Shown one piece after another: positions 19,725 to 27,373 of a DNA stretch of 39,972 bases. Each line of letters begins with the position of its first letter. The first letter of the stretch is position 1. The DNA is from Eubacterium sp. (GTDB lineage Bacteria > Bacillota > Clostridia > Lachnospirales > Lachnospiraceae). Position numbers and translations under genes: made by a program. The notes beneath the pieces were generated by a model that searched no databases, was not told where the DNA came from, and worked only from the letters and a program-made list of their open reading frames with translations. The DNA is taken from contig JAFRWY010000054.1 in the NCBI GenBank assembly GCA_017437905.1, forward strand, positions 1 through 39,972, given 5' to 3'.

Positions 19725-19805
19725 GGGTGGAAAATCGGCGGGATTTATGATAGGATATCCGTTGGAAACCCTTTATTTATTTAGCAAAGGAATTCGGAAG
19801 CCGAC

Positions 19806-20963
19806 ATGAAAAAGTGGCAAAAAGTATTATTGGAAATCTTGGTAGGAGCTTTCCTGATCGTCGTCTGTCTGAAACTCGTGGAGTTATGGACCGGAGTGAA
19901 TCCGGTAGATAACCTGACCCACCGGTCGGAGGCGCTGGCGGATATCAACGAGGTTGCGGCCGCACTGACCCAGGAAATGGAGAAGGGAGTCGACGGGCAG
20001 GTGGTGCTTTTCGTCGGGGATGTGCCGGAGGATGACCTTCTGAATATTAATTATATCCTCAGCAACCTGAACGGAAGTGTGGATTCCTTCCAGATGCATG
20101 CGAAGATGTTCGGGATCCGGAGGATCGATTTTCAGATCGTCCGGTCGGATAACAGTTACGTATATGATGCGTATAAGAACGGTGCCCCGATTCCGGCGGA
20201 CCGTCCGGAGGCACAGAAGCTTTACGAGGTTGTATGCAATATCCTGGATAAAAAACTGGGAGACAGGCCTATGACGGAGTATCAGAAGGAACTGATCCTT
20301 CATGATTATCTTGTTGAGCATTGCACTTACAGCTTCGGAAGCGAGACAAATGATAATGAGTACCGTGCGTACGGGGCACTGGTAGAGCAACAGGCGGTAT
20401 GTAACGGTTACGCGGAAGCGATGGCACTGCTCCTTTCCTGTGCTGGTGTGGAGAACCGGTATGTTGTAGGAACCGTCAGCTCCGGCAGCCGTTCCGCAAC
20501 GGAGAATACGGATGCTGTCAGTGGAGAACAGAAGCTGAAGAAGAAGGAAAACCACGCATGGAACCAGGTGAAGCTGAACGGAACCTGGTATCATCTGGAT
20601 GCTACCTGGGATGATCCGGTGGGAGAGAAGGATATCCTGTCCCATGCATATTTCAACCTGAGTGATGAGTTGATGGCGCGGGATCATATCTGGAAACAGG
20701 ACAAATACGAAGCCTGCCCGGACATGAGCTGGAATTATTTCTACCGGAGTCAGTCGTATTTCGAGAATTCCAATGATCTGGATGCGTATGTGACGCAGAT
20801 GGTCATGGTGCACCCCTACGGAACGCTGGAATGTGCCTTCTCGAAATTTGAGATGACAAATACCACATTACAGGGTCTTTCCACGGTTCCGAACCTGCAA
20901 TCCGTGTATTATTCCACGGTCGGAAACTTCAGTTTTTCCGTTCTGACTCTCTATATTAACTGA
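19806..20963 (+). CDS. membrane-anchored transglutaminase-like protein
   Basis: The 385-residue protein has an N-terminal uncleaved signal/anchor (about residues 7-25), so the rest is extracytoplasmic. The transglutaminase-like fold is complete: Cys199 in AVCNGYAEA, His250 in NHAWNQV and Asp265 in YHLDATWDD. Such domains act as cysteine proteases or cross-linkers at the cell surface. It has no cell-wall repeats in this form. The ribosome site is weak (GGAAG). Its substrate is unknown. It ends about 95 bases before a separate promoter and has no strong terminator of its own. Confidence 0.88.
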   Translation: MKKWQKVLLEILVGAFLIVVCLKLVELWTGVNPVDNLTHRSEALADINEVAAALTQEMEKGVDGQVVLFVGDVPEDDLLNINYILSNLNGSVDSFQMHAKMFGIRRIDFQIVRSDNSYVYDAYKNGAPIPADRPEAQKLYEVVCNILDKKLGDRPMTEYQKELILHDYLVEHCTYSFGSETNDNEYRAYGALVEQQAVCNGYAEAMALLLSCAGVENRYVVGTVSSGSRSATENTDAVSGEQKLKKKENHAWNQVKLNGTWYHLDATWDDPVGEKDILSHAYFNLSDELMARDHIWKQDKYEACPDMSWNYFYRSQSYFENSNDLDAYVTQMVMVHPYGTLECAFSKFEMTNTTLQGLSTVPNLQSVYYSTVGNFSFSVLTLYIN

Positions 20964-21057
20964 GTTTTTTTGGCCGTTTGTGAAATATGCCTTTTTTCGC
21001 AACGAGAAACCGTAAATTGTCAGACTAATCTTTGTGCACTTTTTCCGAAAAAAATTG

Positions 21058-21086
21058 TTGAAATTCACGAAGAGATATGATATATT
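21058..21086 (+). promoter_or_regulatory. orphan promoter upstream of a terminator
   Basis: TTGAAA (21058-21063), a 17-base spacer ending TGA, and TATATT (21081-21086). No gene starts before the terminator at 21138, so this drives a short RNA. Confidence 0.65.
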
Positions 21087-21092
21087 TATTAC

Positions 21093-21174
21093 AGAATTAT
21101 TAAGAAAGATTAAGAAAACCATCCTTTACCAAAACATGATGCCGGATTCCCCAAAGTCCGGCATCTTTCTTTTT
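21093..21174 (+). ncRNA. candidate small RNA of about 80 nt
   Basis: The predicted start at about 21093 and the terminator ending at about 21174 define an RNA with no ribosome site. The 5' part is A-rich and has two ATTAAGAAA repeats eleven bases apart; the 3' half is the terminator stem. This is predicted from signals only; I do not recognise a family. Confidence 0.45.
21138..21174 (+). terminator. strong intrinsic terminator
   Basis: GATGCCGGA (21138-21146) pairs with TCCGGCATC (21157-21165), followed by TTTCTTTTT. It ends the candidate small RNA and any read-through from the transglutaminase gene, and insulates htpG. Confidence 0.85.
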
Positions 21175-21235
21175 GCTTCATAACCCCAGTTATATCAAAG
21201 ACCGGATGCGGTTTTTCATGGGGTGCGGATCGTAG

Positions 21236-21262
21236 TTAGCACTCCGATTTGGTGAGTGCTAA
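21236..21262. promoter_or_regulatory. CIRCE element (HrcA operator)
   Basis: TTAGCACTC (21236-21244), a nine-base spacer, and GAGTGCTAA (21254-21262) match the CIRCE consensus exactly. The HrcA repressor binds this site and releases it on heat stress, so htpG should belong to the HrcA regulon here. Confidence 0.96.
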
Positions 21263-21269
21263 CTTTTTC

Positions 21270-21298
21270 TTGACTTTTTTGCTACAGCGGACTAATAT
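21270..21298 (+). promoter_or_regulatory. htpG promoter
   Basis: TTGACT (21270-21275) and TAATAT (21293-21298) with a 17-base spacer, starting seven bases after the CIRCE element. The operator lies just upstream of the -35, whereas CIRCE more often overlaps or follows the start site. Confidence 0.8.
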
Positions 21299-21403
21299 AG
21301 ATGTTGTTTGTAAGGGAGGGAACCTTAAGGATTCTGTCCGGAGGGTATCTTATATTCCTTACAAAAAGCATGAACAGAACATAGAAGAAAGAAGGATCGA
21401 TCA

Positions 21404-23434
21404 ATGGCAGCAAAGAAGACGAACAAGGGCAGTTTATCCATCAACAGCGAGAATATATTTCCGATCATCAAGAAATGGCTGTATTCGGATCATGATATCT
21501 TCATCCGTGAGCTGATCTCCAACGGCGTGGATGCCGTGACGAAGATGAAAAGGCTGGTGTCTCTCGGTGAAGCACAGGTTCCGGAGGGGGAACAGTACCG
21601 TGTAACGGTTTATGCATCACCCAAGGATAAGACGCTTACCTTTGAGGATAACGGAATCGGTATGACCGCCGAGGAAGTGGATAAATACATCAATCAGATC
21701 GCATTTTCCGGAGCAACGGATTTCCTGGAGAAATATAAGGATAAGGACAGCCAGGACCAGATCATCGGACATTTCGGTCTTGGTTTCTACAGCGCGTTCA
21801 TGGTCGCTGAGAAGGTTGTGATCGAGACCCAGTCCTATCAGGAGGATGCAAAAGGCGTTCACTGGGAGTGTGACGGCGGAACCGAATATACCCTGTCCGA
21901 GGTGTCCGGTCTGACCCGCGGAACCCGGATCACGCTGTATATGGCTGAGGACAGCCTGGAGTTCTGCAATGAGTATAAGTGCCGTGAAGTGATCGGCAAG
22001 TACTGCTCCTTCATGCCGGTTGAGATCTATTTTGTAAATGAAGATAAGGCGAAGGAGAAGGCAGAGGCTCCGGAGAAGAAGAAAGCGAAGAAAGAGGCGG
22101 CTAAGAAGGCGGCTGCAAAGAAGAAGGCAAAGCAGGAAGAGGATGATCTGATCGGCGATACACCGAAGGCAGAGGATTCTGACAGCAAAGAGGACGATAT
22201 CGTTGAGACCGACGATGTGGAGGATGAGGAGGAGAAGGAAACTCCGATCAACGATACCCATCCGCTCTGGATGAAGACTCCCGGTGACTGCAAGGATGAA
22301 GAGTATAAGGATTTCTATCAGAAGGTTTTCTATGATTTCAAGGAGCCCCTGTTCTGGATCCATCTTAACATGGATTACCCCTTCAACCTGAAGGGTATCC
22401 TGTATTTCCCGCGGCTGAATCCGAATGTGGATGCGCTGGAGGGTAAGGTAAAACTGTACAACAATCAGGTGTTCGTTGCGGATAACATCAAGGAAGTGAT
22501 TCCGGAATTCCTGCTGGTATTAAAGGGCGTGATCGACTGCCCGGATCTCCCGCTCAATGTATCCCGTTCCGCACTGCAGAATGACGGTTTCGTACGGAAG
22601 ATCTCCGATCATATCACCAAGAAAGTGGCTGACAAGCTGATCGGTATGTGCAAGAACCACAGAGAGGATTATGAGAAGCTGTGGGATGATCTGTCCCCGT
22701 TCGTTAAGTTCGGATGCCTGAGGGATGACAAGTTCAACGAGAAAATGAAGGATTACATCATTTTCAAGAACCTTGAGGGTAAGTATGTTTCGCTGGCTGA
22801 GTACCTGGAAGCAGCGAAAGAGAAGCATGAGAATCAGGTATTCTATGTGACGGATGAGCAGCTGCAGGCACAGTACATCGAGCTATTCAAGTCCCAGGGA
22901 ATCGATGCGGTTTATATGACCCACAACATCGACAGCCCGTTCATCACAAGCCTGGAAGCAAGAGATGATAAGGTGAAGTTCCGCCGGATCGATGCGGATG
23001 TGAATGAAAGCCTGAAGGGTGAGAAGCTTTCCGAGGAGGATGCAAAGGCCTACACGGACAAGCTGACAGAGGTATTCCGGAAGGCTCTCGGAAATGATAA
23101 GCTGAAGGTGCAGGTGGACAGCCTGAAGGATGAATCCATATCCGGTATGCTCCTGCAGTCGGAGGAGTCCCGCCGGATGGCTGAGATGATGAAGATGTAC
23201 AGCATGGCCGGCATGGGCATGGGAGATCTTGGCAAGATCGAGGAAACCCTTGTGCTGAATGCGAATAACACACTGGTCAAGTACGTCTTTGAGAATCCGG
23301 AAGGTGAACTTACGGATACAGTCTGCTGCCAGCTTTATGACCTTGCAGCACTTGCAAACCGTCCGCTGACCGCAGAGGAACTGACACGGTTCGTGCAGAG
23401 AAGTAATGAGATCCTGCAGAAGCTGACGAAATAA
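21404..23434 (+). CDS. htpG: molecular chaperone HtpG (Hsp90) with charged linker
   Basis: The 676-residue ATP-dependent chaperone has the GHKL ATPase motifs FIRELISNGVDA, EDNGIGM, GHFGLGFYSAFMV and GTRITLYM, then the middle and C-terminal dimerisation domains (NVSRSALQND, EETLVLNANNTLV). Between the N and middle domains, residues about 214-281, lies a long charged linker that is first Lys/Ala-rich (KKKAKKEAAKK) and then Asp/Glu-rich. Such a linker is typical of eukaryotic Hsp90 and is short or absent in E. coli HtpG. AAGGATC precedes the ATG. A CIRCE element and its own promoter lie upstream. Confidence 0.97.
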   Translation: MAAKKTNKGSLSINSENIFPIIKKWLYSDHDIFIRELISNGVDAVTKMKRLVSLGEAQVPEGEQYRVTVYASPKDKTLTFEDNGIGMTAEEVDKYINQIAFSGATDFLEKYKDKDSQDQIIGHFGLGFYSAFMVAEKVVIETQSYQEDAKGVHWECDGGTEYTLSEVSGLTRGTRITLYMAEDSLEFCNEYKCREVIGKYCSFMPVEIYFVNEDKAKEKAEAPEKKKAKKEAAKKAAAKKKAKQEEDDLIGDTPKAEDSDSKEDDIVETDDVEDEEEKETPINDTHPLWMKTPGDCKDEEYKDFYQKVFYDFKEPLFWIHLNMDYPFNLKGILYFPRLNPNVDALEGKVKLYNNQVFVADNIKEVIPEFLLVLKGVIDCPDLPLNVSRSALQNDGFVRKISDHITKKVADKLIGMCKNHREDYEKLWDDLSPFVKFGCLRDDKFNEKMKDYIIFKNLEGKYVSLAEYLEAAKEKHENQVFYVTDEQLQAQYIELFKSQGIDAVYMTHNIDSPFITSLEARDDKVKFRRIDADVNESLKGEKLSEEDAKAYTDKLTEVFRKALGNDKLKVQVDSLKDESISGMLLQSEESRRMAEMMKMYSMAGMGMGDLGKIEETLVLNANNTLVKYVFENPEGELTDTVCCQLYDLAALANRPLTAEELTRFVQRSNEILQKLTK

Positions 23435-23480
23435 CCTCCGTTTACATGTATTTTACAGAGATTAAAAAAAGATGATATAT

Positions 23481-23525
23481 AAAAGCGTCAGACACCATGA
23501 TTCTGGTGTGCTGACGCTTTTCTTC
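23481..23525. terminator. bidirectional terminator between htpG and the HTH gene
   Basis: AAAAGCGTCAGACACCA pairs with TGGTGTGCTGACGCTTTT with one small interruption. T-rich tracts follow on both strands, so it serves htpG and the convergent minus-strand gene. Confidence 0.85.
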
Positions 23526-23620
23526 TGATCCGGTGGGAAAGGTTTATTTATCCTTCAGCCTGCTTATAACTATCCCTTTCTTCGGATCGGACCCGGATAT
23601 TAACTGTATCACGAACAGGA

Positions 23621-24055
23621 TCAGTTCAGGGGCTCTTCTCCGTATTTGTCCAGATAAAGGTTTGTGTCTATAACGGTTGCATGCTGATTGATCATTACCG
23701 TGAGGATGATGTCTCTCCGGTTCTTCGGATAGAGAGGAGCGGATTCGTTCAGCTCCAGTGCACGGGTTGTCTCACGGAGTGTAAGGCCTGCGCCGATGCA
23801 GAGCCGGAGCACCTTGTCTCTTCCTGGACGGCGGGAGCCCTTCATGATCTGGTAATAATAGGATTTCTCCACACCGCTTCGTTCGATCAGTTCCGAATCG
23901 GATAATTCCCGTACAGCGGGAAGCGAACGGAAATAAGATATAAAGTCATGGAAGGAATCCACCACCTTCGGGTGCTCCATGAACTGCTCCATACGCTTTT
24001 CATCCTGAATGTCTGAAAGGATATCTGCCAGCTTCTTTGTGGTTGATTCGTCCAT
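23621..24055 (-). CDS. XRE-like HTH regulator, paralogue 1
   Basis: The 144-residue protein has an HTH core in its middle (SELIERSGVEKSYYYQIMKG, then RPGRDKVLRLCIGAGLT) and a conserved tail (ALELNESAPLYPKNRRD). It is clearly paralogous to the protein at 26393: the block from KSYYYQIMKG through DKVLRLCIGAG to NESAPLY is shared almost residue for residue. AAGAAGGGA precedes the ATG. It is transcribed away from the kinase gene from a promoter at 24168-24196. A DNA-binding role is likely; its target is unknown, and it could compete with its paralogue for the palindromes at 26289, 26804 and 27374. Confidence 0.85.
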   Translation of the reverse strand: MDESTTKKLADILSDIQDEKRMEQFMEHPKVVDSFHDFISYFRSLPAVRELSDSELIERSGVEKSYYYQIMKGSRRPGRDKVLRLCIGAGLTLRETTRALELNESAPLYPKNRRDIILTVMINQHATVIDTNLYLDKYGEEPLN

Positions 24056-24076
24056 ATCGGTTCCCTTCTTCTTACA

Positions 24077-24105
24077 TTGAATCCGTTATATGCATTTGAT
24101 ATAAT
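24077..24105 (+). promoter_or_regulatory. promoter of the Ser/Thr kinase gene
   Basis: TTGAAT (24077-24082), a 17-base spacer ending TGA, and TATAAT (24100-24105). Start near 24112 gives a leader of about 180 bases. The promoter lies inside the 5' UTR of the divergent HTH transcript. Confidence 0.7.
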
Positions 24106-24167
24106 CTGATTTGGGTGGCAGTTTTCTGAGTGGTCTGTCCTGCCGTATATGATCCGGAAACAAACGG

Positions 24168-24196
24168 ATGATATCATGGATACATGGCATTGTCAA
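24168..24196 (-). promoter_or_regulatory. promoter of HTH paralogue 1
   Basis: On the minus strand, TTGACA (24191-24196), a 17-base spacer ending TGA, and TATCAT (24168-24173). Start near 24161 gives a 5' UTR of about 105 bases that overlaps the kinase promoter in the opposite sense. Confidence 0.75.
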
Positions 24197-24290
24197 ATTC
24201 GATGGCATGAAGAGACCATCGGGTCCGACGCCATGGGGTGACCGGGGATCTAATTCCTGAAGATGATAGTTGGATATCGCGGAGAAAATG

Positions 24291-26288
24291 ATGGAACAGA
24301 TGGAAGACATCGTTCGCGGAGCGCTTTATACCGAGGTTCGGGCGCTTTCGGACGGGAAAAGTATTGTGATGGATCCGGAAACGGAACATTTGTATTACAG
24401 GAAGAAACTTTCCGTGTACAGTGTTCCGGTTTTTCGGTTTCTGAAAGAACATACGCATAAGAATCTTCCCTCGATCCATCTCTTCTGGAAAGAGGAAGGG
24501 AATCTCATAGTGATCGAGGAACTGATCCAGGGGAAAACGCTGGACTCACTGATCGATCAGAAAAGCATGCCCTTCGAAGAGAAGAAAAGGATTCTTCTGG
24601 AGATCTGTGACGGCCTTCAGTTTCTGCACGGAGCAAAGCCTCCGATCATTCACAGGGATATCAAGGCTTCCAATATCATGGTAACAGAGGATGGCACCGT
24701 AAAGATCATCGATTATGATGCGGCAAAGCAGTTTGTTGCCGAGAAAACGAAGGATACGGTCCTTATGGGAACGCAGGGGGTTGCGGCCCCGGAGCAGTAC
24801 GGATTCGGACAGTCGGACGAACGGACGGATATTTATGCTCTGGGAAAACTCCTGGAACGAATGATCCCGGAATCCGCACATGCCAGGGAGATCGTCCGGA
24901 AAGCCACCAGACTGGAGCCGGATCAGCGTTACGGAAATGTTGCGGAAATGCGGCAGCAGATCAGCCGCCTTTGGGATCCTTCGATTCCGGACAGTGTTCA
25001 CCGGAAGGAGCAGCTGAAGAAGGGACTGAAGGACAGGAGATTCCGTTGGACTGTACTGGCTGTGGCTTTGGCCGCGCTTCTGATCGGCGGCATACTCATT
25101 TTCAAGAATAAGATCTATCCGGAATATTTCGAGAAACGTCCGGCCTACAATAAAGGGATCGAACTGATGGCAGAGGGAGACTACGAAGGTGCGATCGAAC
25201 AGTTCAATATCTGCGGACTTGACTATGAGAATGCGGAACTCCAGGTGCGGGCATGTGAGATGGAAATGGGACGGCATCAGTACGAAACCGATGCCAAAAA
25301 CAAAGTGGAAGCCTGGAAGAATACTCCGGTGAATGTAAAGGAGACGGAGGCTTTGGAGGCCTGTGCCAGGGTTCTGGAGGAGGGCCTGGACAATGGTGAA
25401 TTCCTGGCGGATTTCTGCAGTGCACTCCTGCAGGAGGCGGAGCATTACGTTAAGGAGCAGAAGGTGGGACAGGCATCCCCGATCATCGTCACGCTGGCGA
25501 GGGCTCTGAAGGGAAAGGGCGGGAAGATCGAGACCGTACGAACGGATACGATCGAAGCCTATCGTAAACTGCTTTATGATGCGGGAGAGTACGAGGCCAT
25601 GGCAAGGCTCTACGCAGAACTCTCGGGGATTGACGGAAAAGACTATTCCCGGGAGATCACAGACTGTACCTATCAGCAGGCGTTAAAGGAGCTGGAGAAC
25701 GGGGCATATACAAAGGCGGCGGATACATTTCTCTCCATTTTCGATTATAAGGATTCAGCGGTTCAGAAAAGAAAGTGCAACTATCTCCTGGGAAAGAAAC
25801 TGATGGAGACCCGGAATTACAAAGAGGCGGTGAAGCAGTTTAATCTTGCCGATGACTATGAGGATGCGGCTGAAATGGCGAATATCTGTAAATACGATTA
25901 CTGTCAGGACCATCAGGACGAACCGGATGATCAGACAAGGTATTACCTGGATGACCTGAAGAAAGCCGGGTTCACCGGCGTCACGGAGCTTGCAACTGCC
26001 ATTGAAACCTGGAAGGTTTCCTTTGATGTTAAGGAACTCAGTTCGGATGAAGTGACCATAGATTTGAAGTTTTACGGCGGACCGAAGGATGGCATGAAAG
26101 GATACCGGGCCATCTGCCATACGTCGGATGGAGCTTCGAATACCTATACATCTACCAGAACCATAAGATCCGGGAATAGTGACAGCCTGAAGTTTCAGTA
26201 TCACGGATCCGGCCGTGCCTATAACCGGATCAAAAGCATCGAAATCTATGATCCGGAAGGACATATTATCGGAAAATATAATAAATGA
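24291..26288 (+). CDS. transmembrane Ser/Thr protein kinase with extracellular TPR-like region
   Basis: The 665-residue protein is a Hanks-type kinase at its N-terminus: catalytic loop HRDIKASN (His121-Asp123-Asn128), metal-binding Asp141 in a DYD variant of DFG, and APEQYGFGQSDERTDIYALG. The N lobe is short and lacks a clear glycine loop; Lys38/Lys39 in YYRKKL may be the ATP lysine. One membrane helix (about 253-275) leads to an outside region with TPR-like helical repeats (YNKGIELMAEGDYEGAIEQF; YQQALKELENGAYTKAADTF; GKKLMETRNYKEAVKQF). A C-terminal beta-rich domain ends IYDPEGHIIGKYNK. I chose the ATG at 24291, six bases from GGAG; 24288 is equally in frame. The stop abuts the first palindrome. 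Likely an envelope sensor; its phosphorylation targets are unknown. Confidence 0.88.
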   Translation: MEQMEDIVRGALYTEVRALSDGKSIVMDPETEHLYYRKKLSVYSVPVFRFLKEHTHKNLPSIHLFWKEEGNLIVIEELIQGKTLDSLIDQKSMPFEEKKRILLEICDGLQFLHGAKPPIIHRDIKASNIMVTEDGTVKIIDYDAAKQFVAEKTKDTVLMGTQGVAAPEQYGFGQSDERTDIYALGKLLERMIPESAHAREIVRKATRLEPDQRYGNVAEMRQQISRLWDPSIPDSVHRKEQLKKGLKDRRFRWTVLAVALAALLIGGILIFKNKIYPEYFEKRPAYNKGIELMAEGDYEGAIEQFNICGLDYENAELQVRACEMEMGRHQYETDAKNKVEAWKNTPVNVKETEALEACARVLEEGLDNGEFLADFCSALLQEAEHYVKEQKVGQASPIIVTLARALKGKGGKIETVRTDTIEAYRKLLYDAGEYEAMARLYAELSGIDGKDYSREITDCTYQQALKELENGAYTKAADTFLSIFDYKDSAVQKRKCNYLLGKKLMETRNYKEAVKQFNLADDYEDAAEMANICKYDYCQDHQDEPDDQTRYYLDDLKKAGFTGVTELATAIETWKVSFDVKELSSDEVTIDLKFYGGPKDGMKGYRAICHTSDGASNTYTSTRTIRSGNSDSLKFQYHGSGRAYNRIKSIEIYDPEGHIIGKYNK

Positions 26289-26305
26289 GTGGGCAGAGTG
26301 CCCAC
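26289..26305. promoter_or_regulatory. GTGGGC-N5-GCCCAC palindrome, copy 1
   Basis: A 17-bp palindrome starts immediately after the kinase stop and ends 21 bases before TATAAT (26327-26332). The -35 hexamer position (ACCAAA) does not match consensus and overlaps the palindrome, which suggests an activator site. The promoter serves HTH paralogue 2. Confidence 0.75.
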
Positions 26306-26326
26306 CAAATACGCATTTTCACCTTT

Positions 26327-26332
26327 TATAAT
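26327..26332 (+). promoter_or_regulatory. -10 box of HTH paralogue 2
   Basis: Perfect TATAAT with no good -35; start near 26339 gives a leader of about 54 bases to the ATG at 26393. Confidence 0.6.
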
Positions 26333-26392
26333 ACCATATGGAGTATGACACAGGAGTGTAATCCAATCGGTGTGAAGTGCAGGTTAAATGTG

Positions 26393-26797
26393 ATGGGGAA
26401 GCTCTCGTATAGTGATTTTGATGAATATGACAGAAAGGCGTTGGAAGCAGCCGGAGGAGATGTAACGGATACATTTGCAGATTATTATCGTTCTCGCAAG
26501 AATGCTAAGCAGAGAACCAATGCTGACCTGATCCTGAACTGTGATGTCGAAAAGTCATACTTCTACCAGATCATGAAAGGGAACCGTATCCCCAGTCGTG
26601 ACAAAGTGCTGCGTCTCTGTATAGGCGCCGGCTTCACAATCGAAGAAACCTCCTATGCCCTGATTCTGAATGAAAATGCACCTCTATACCTGAAACGAAG
26701 GCGAGACCGTGTGCTGGCTTTTGCAGTGGCGAAGGGGTTGTCGGTGACAGAGACGAATCTGTTGCTGGATGAACAGGGGGAAAAAACTTTACAATAG
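26393..26797 (+). CDS. XRE-like HTH regulator, paralogue 2
   Basis: The 134-residue protein shares the core KSYFYQIMKG, DKVLRLCIGAG and NENAPLYLKRRRD with paralogue 1 at 23621. I chose the ATG at 26393 because it gives a length and N-terminus similar to the paralogue; the frame is open back to 26285, where it overlaps the kinase stop, and the ribosome site is weak (AGG), so the start is uncertain. It is preceded by palindrome copy 1 and ends in palindrome copy 2, which doubles as its terminator. This arrangement fits autoregulation. Best candidate for the protein that binds the palindromes. Confidence 0.83.
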   Translation: MGKLSYSDFDEYDRKALEAAGGDVTDTFADYYRSRKNAKQRTNADLILNCDVEKSYFYQIMKGNRIPSRDKVLRLCIGAGFTIEETSYALILNENAPLYLKRRRDRVLAFAVAKGLSVTETNLLLDEQGEKTLQ

Positions 26798-26803
26798 AGA
26801 AGA

Positions 26804-26828
26804 GTGGGCAGGCTGCCCACCCTTTTTT
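26804..26828. promoter_or_regulatory. GTGGGC-N5-GCCCAC palindrome, copy 2, also a terminator
   Basis: The 17-bp palindrome (26804-26820) is followed by CCTTTTTTT, so in RNA it forms a terminator for HTH paralogue 2. It also lies 20 bases upstream of TATAAT (26841-26846) that serves the lipoprotein gene. One sequence thus serves both as terminator and as probable operator. Confidence 0.78.
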
Positions 26829-26840
26829 TGTTGGGAGGAG

Positions 26841-26846
26841 TATAAT
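26841..26846 (+). promoter_or_regulatory. -10 box of the small lipoprotein gene
   Basis: Perfect TATAAT; start near 26853 leaves about 21 bases before the ATG at 26874, just enough for the AAAGGAG ribosome site. There is no consensus -35. Confidence 0.65.
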
Positions 26847-26873
26847 TAAGCATAAAATGAAAGGAGTTTCAAA

Positions 26874-27233
26874 ATGAAAATAAAACGAGTTTTTATCTAT
26901 GCGGTGCTATTATCAATAGTACTGTGTGCTTGCGGAAACAATGGAATAAAGACGAAATGGTACATGACGAACGATGATGATTTCTGGATGGATATCAGTG
27001 ACAGTAGTATCAGTTTCTACAGTGTTCATACCGATGAACTGATGGCAAAGGCAGATGTGAGTATATCCAGTAATGAAATTGTGATATCCAACCCGGATAA
27101 ACTCGTGAAAGGGGCCCGTTATCTTTCAGAAGGCTTCTATACGTATGAAATTGAAGGGGATAAGCTGATTCTTCGTACCGGTAAGTATTCCGATACATTC
27201 AGCACAGATATAAAGTATAAACGGGATCATTGA
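26874..27233 (+). CDS. small lipoprotein of unknown function
   Basis: The 119-residue protein has a basic N-terminus, a hydrophobic stretch and lipobox LCAC with lipidated Cys20, so the mature protein is tethered to the outer face of the membrane. The mature part is about 100 residues, with alternating polar and hydrophobic residues (FWMDISDSSISFYSVHT, YTYEIEGDKLILRTGKYSD) suggesting a small beta-sheet domain. AAAGGAG precedes the ATG. It is a single-gene transcript between palindrome copy 2 and a terminator. The family is not recognised. Confidence 0.82.
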   Translation: MKIKRVFIYAVLLSIVLCACGNNGIKTKWYMTNDDDFWMDISDSSISFYSVHTDELMAKADVSISSNEIVISNPDKLVKGARYLSEGFYTYEIEGDKLILRTGKYSDTFSTDIKYKRDH

Positions 27234-27314
27234 TTGCATTAATCTTACTGCTTTAGAACGGAAGATATAGGTACTGTCTTAATGTGACCATTAAAATATC
27301 GGGATTAAGTAAGA

Positions 27315-27345
27315 AGGGTCTGGCAAATCGCCAGACCCTGTTTTG
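27315..27345 (+). terminator. terminator of the small lipoprotein gene
   Basis: AGGGTCTGGC (27315-27324) pairs perfectly with GCCAGACCCT (27330-27339) around a five-base loop, followed by GTTTTGT. Confidence 0.85.
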
Positions 27346-27373
27346 TGGGAGAAAAAGATAAATCCGATACGGA

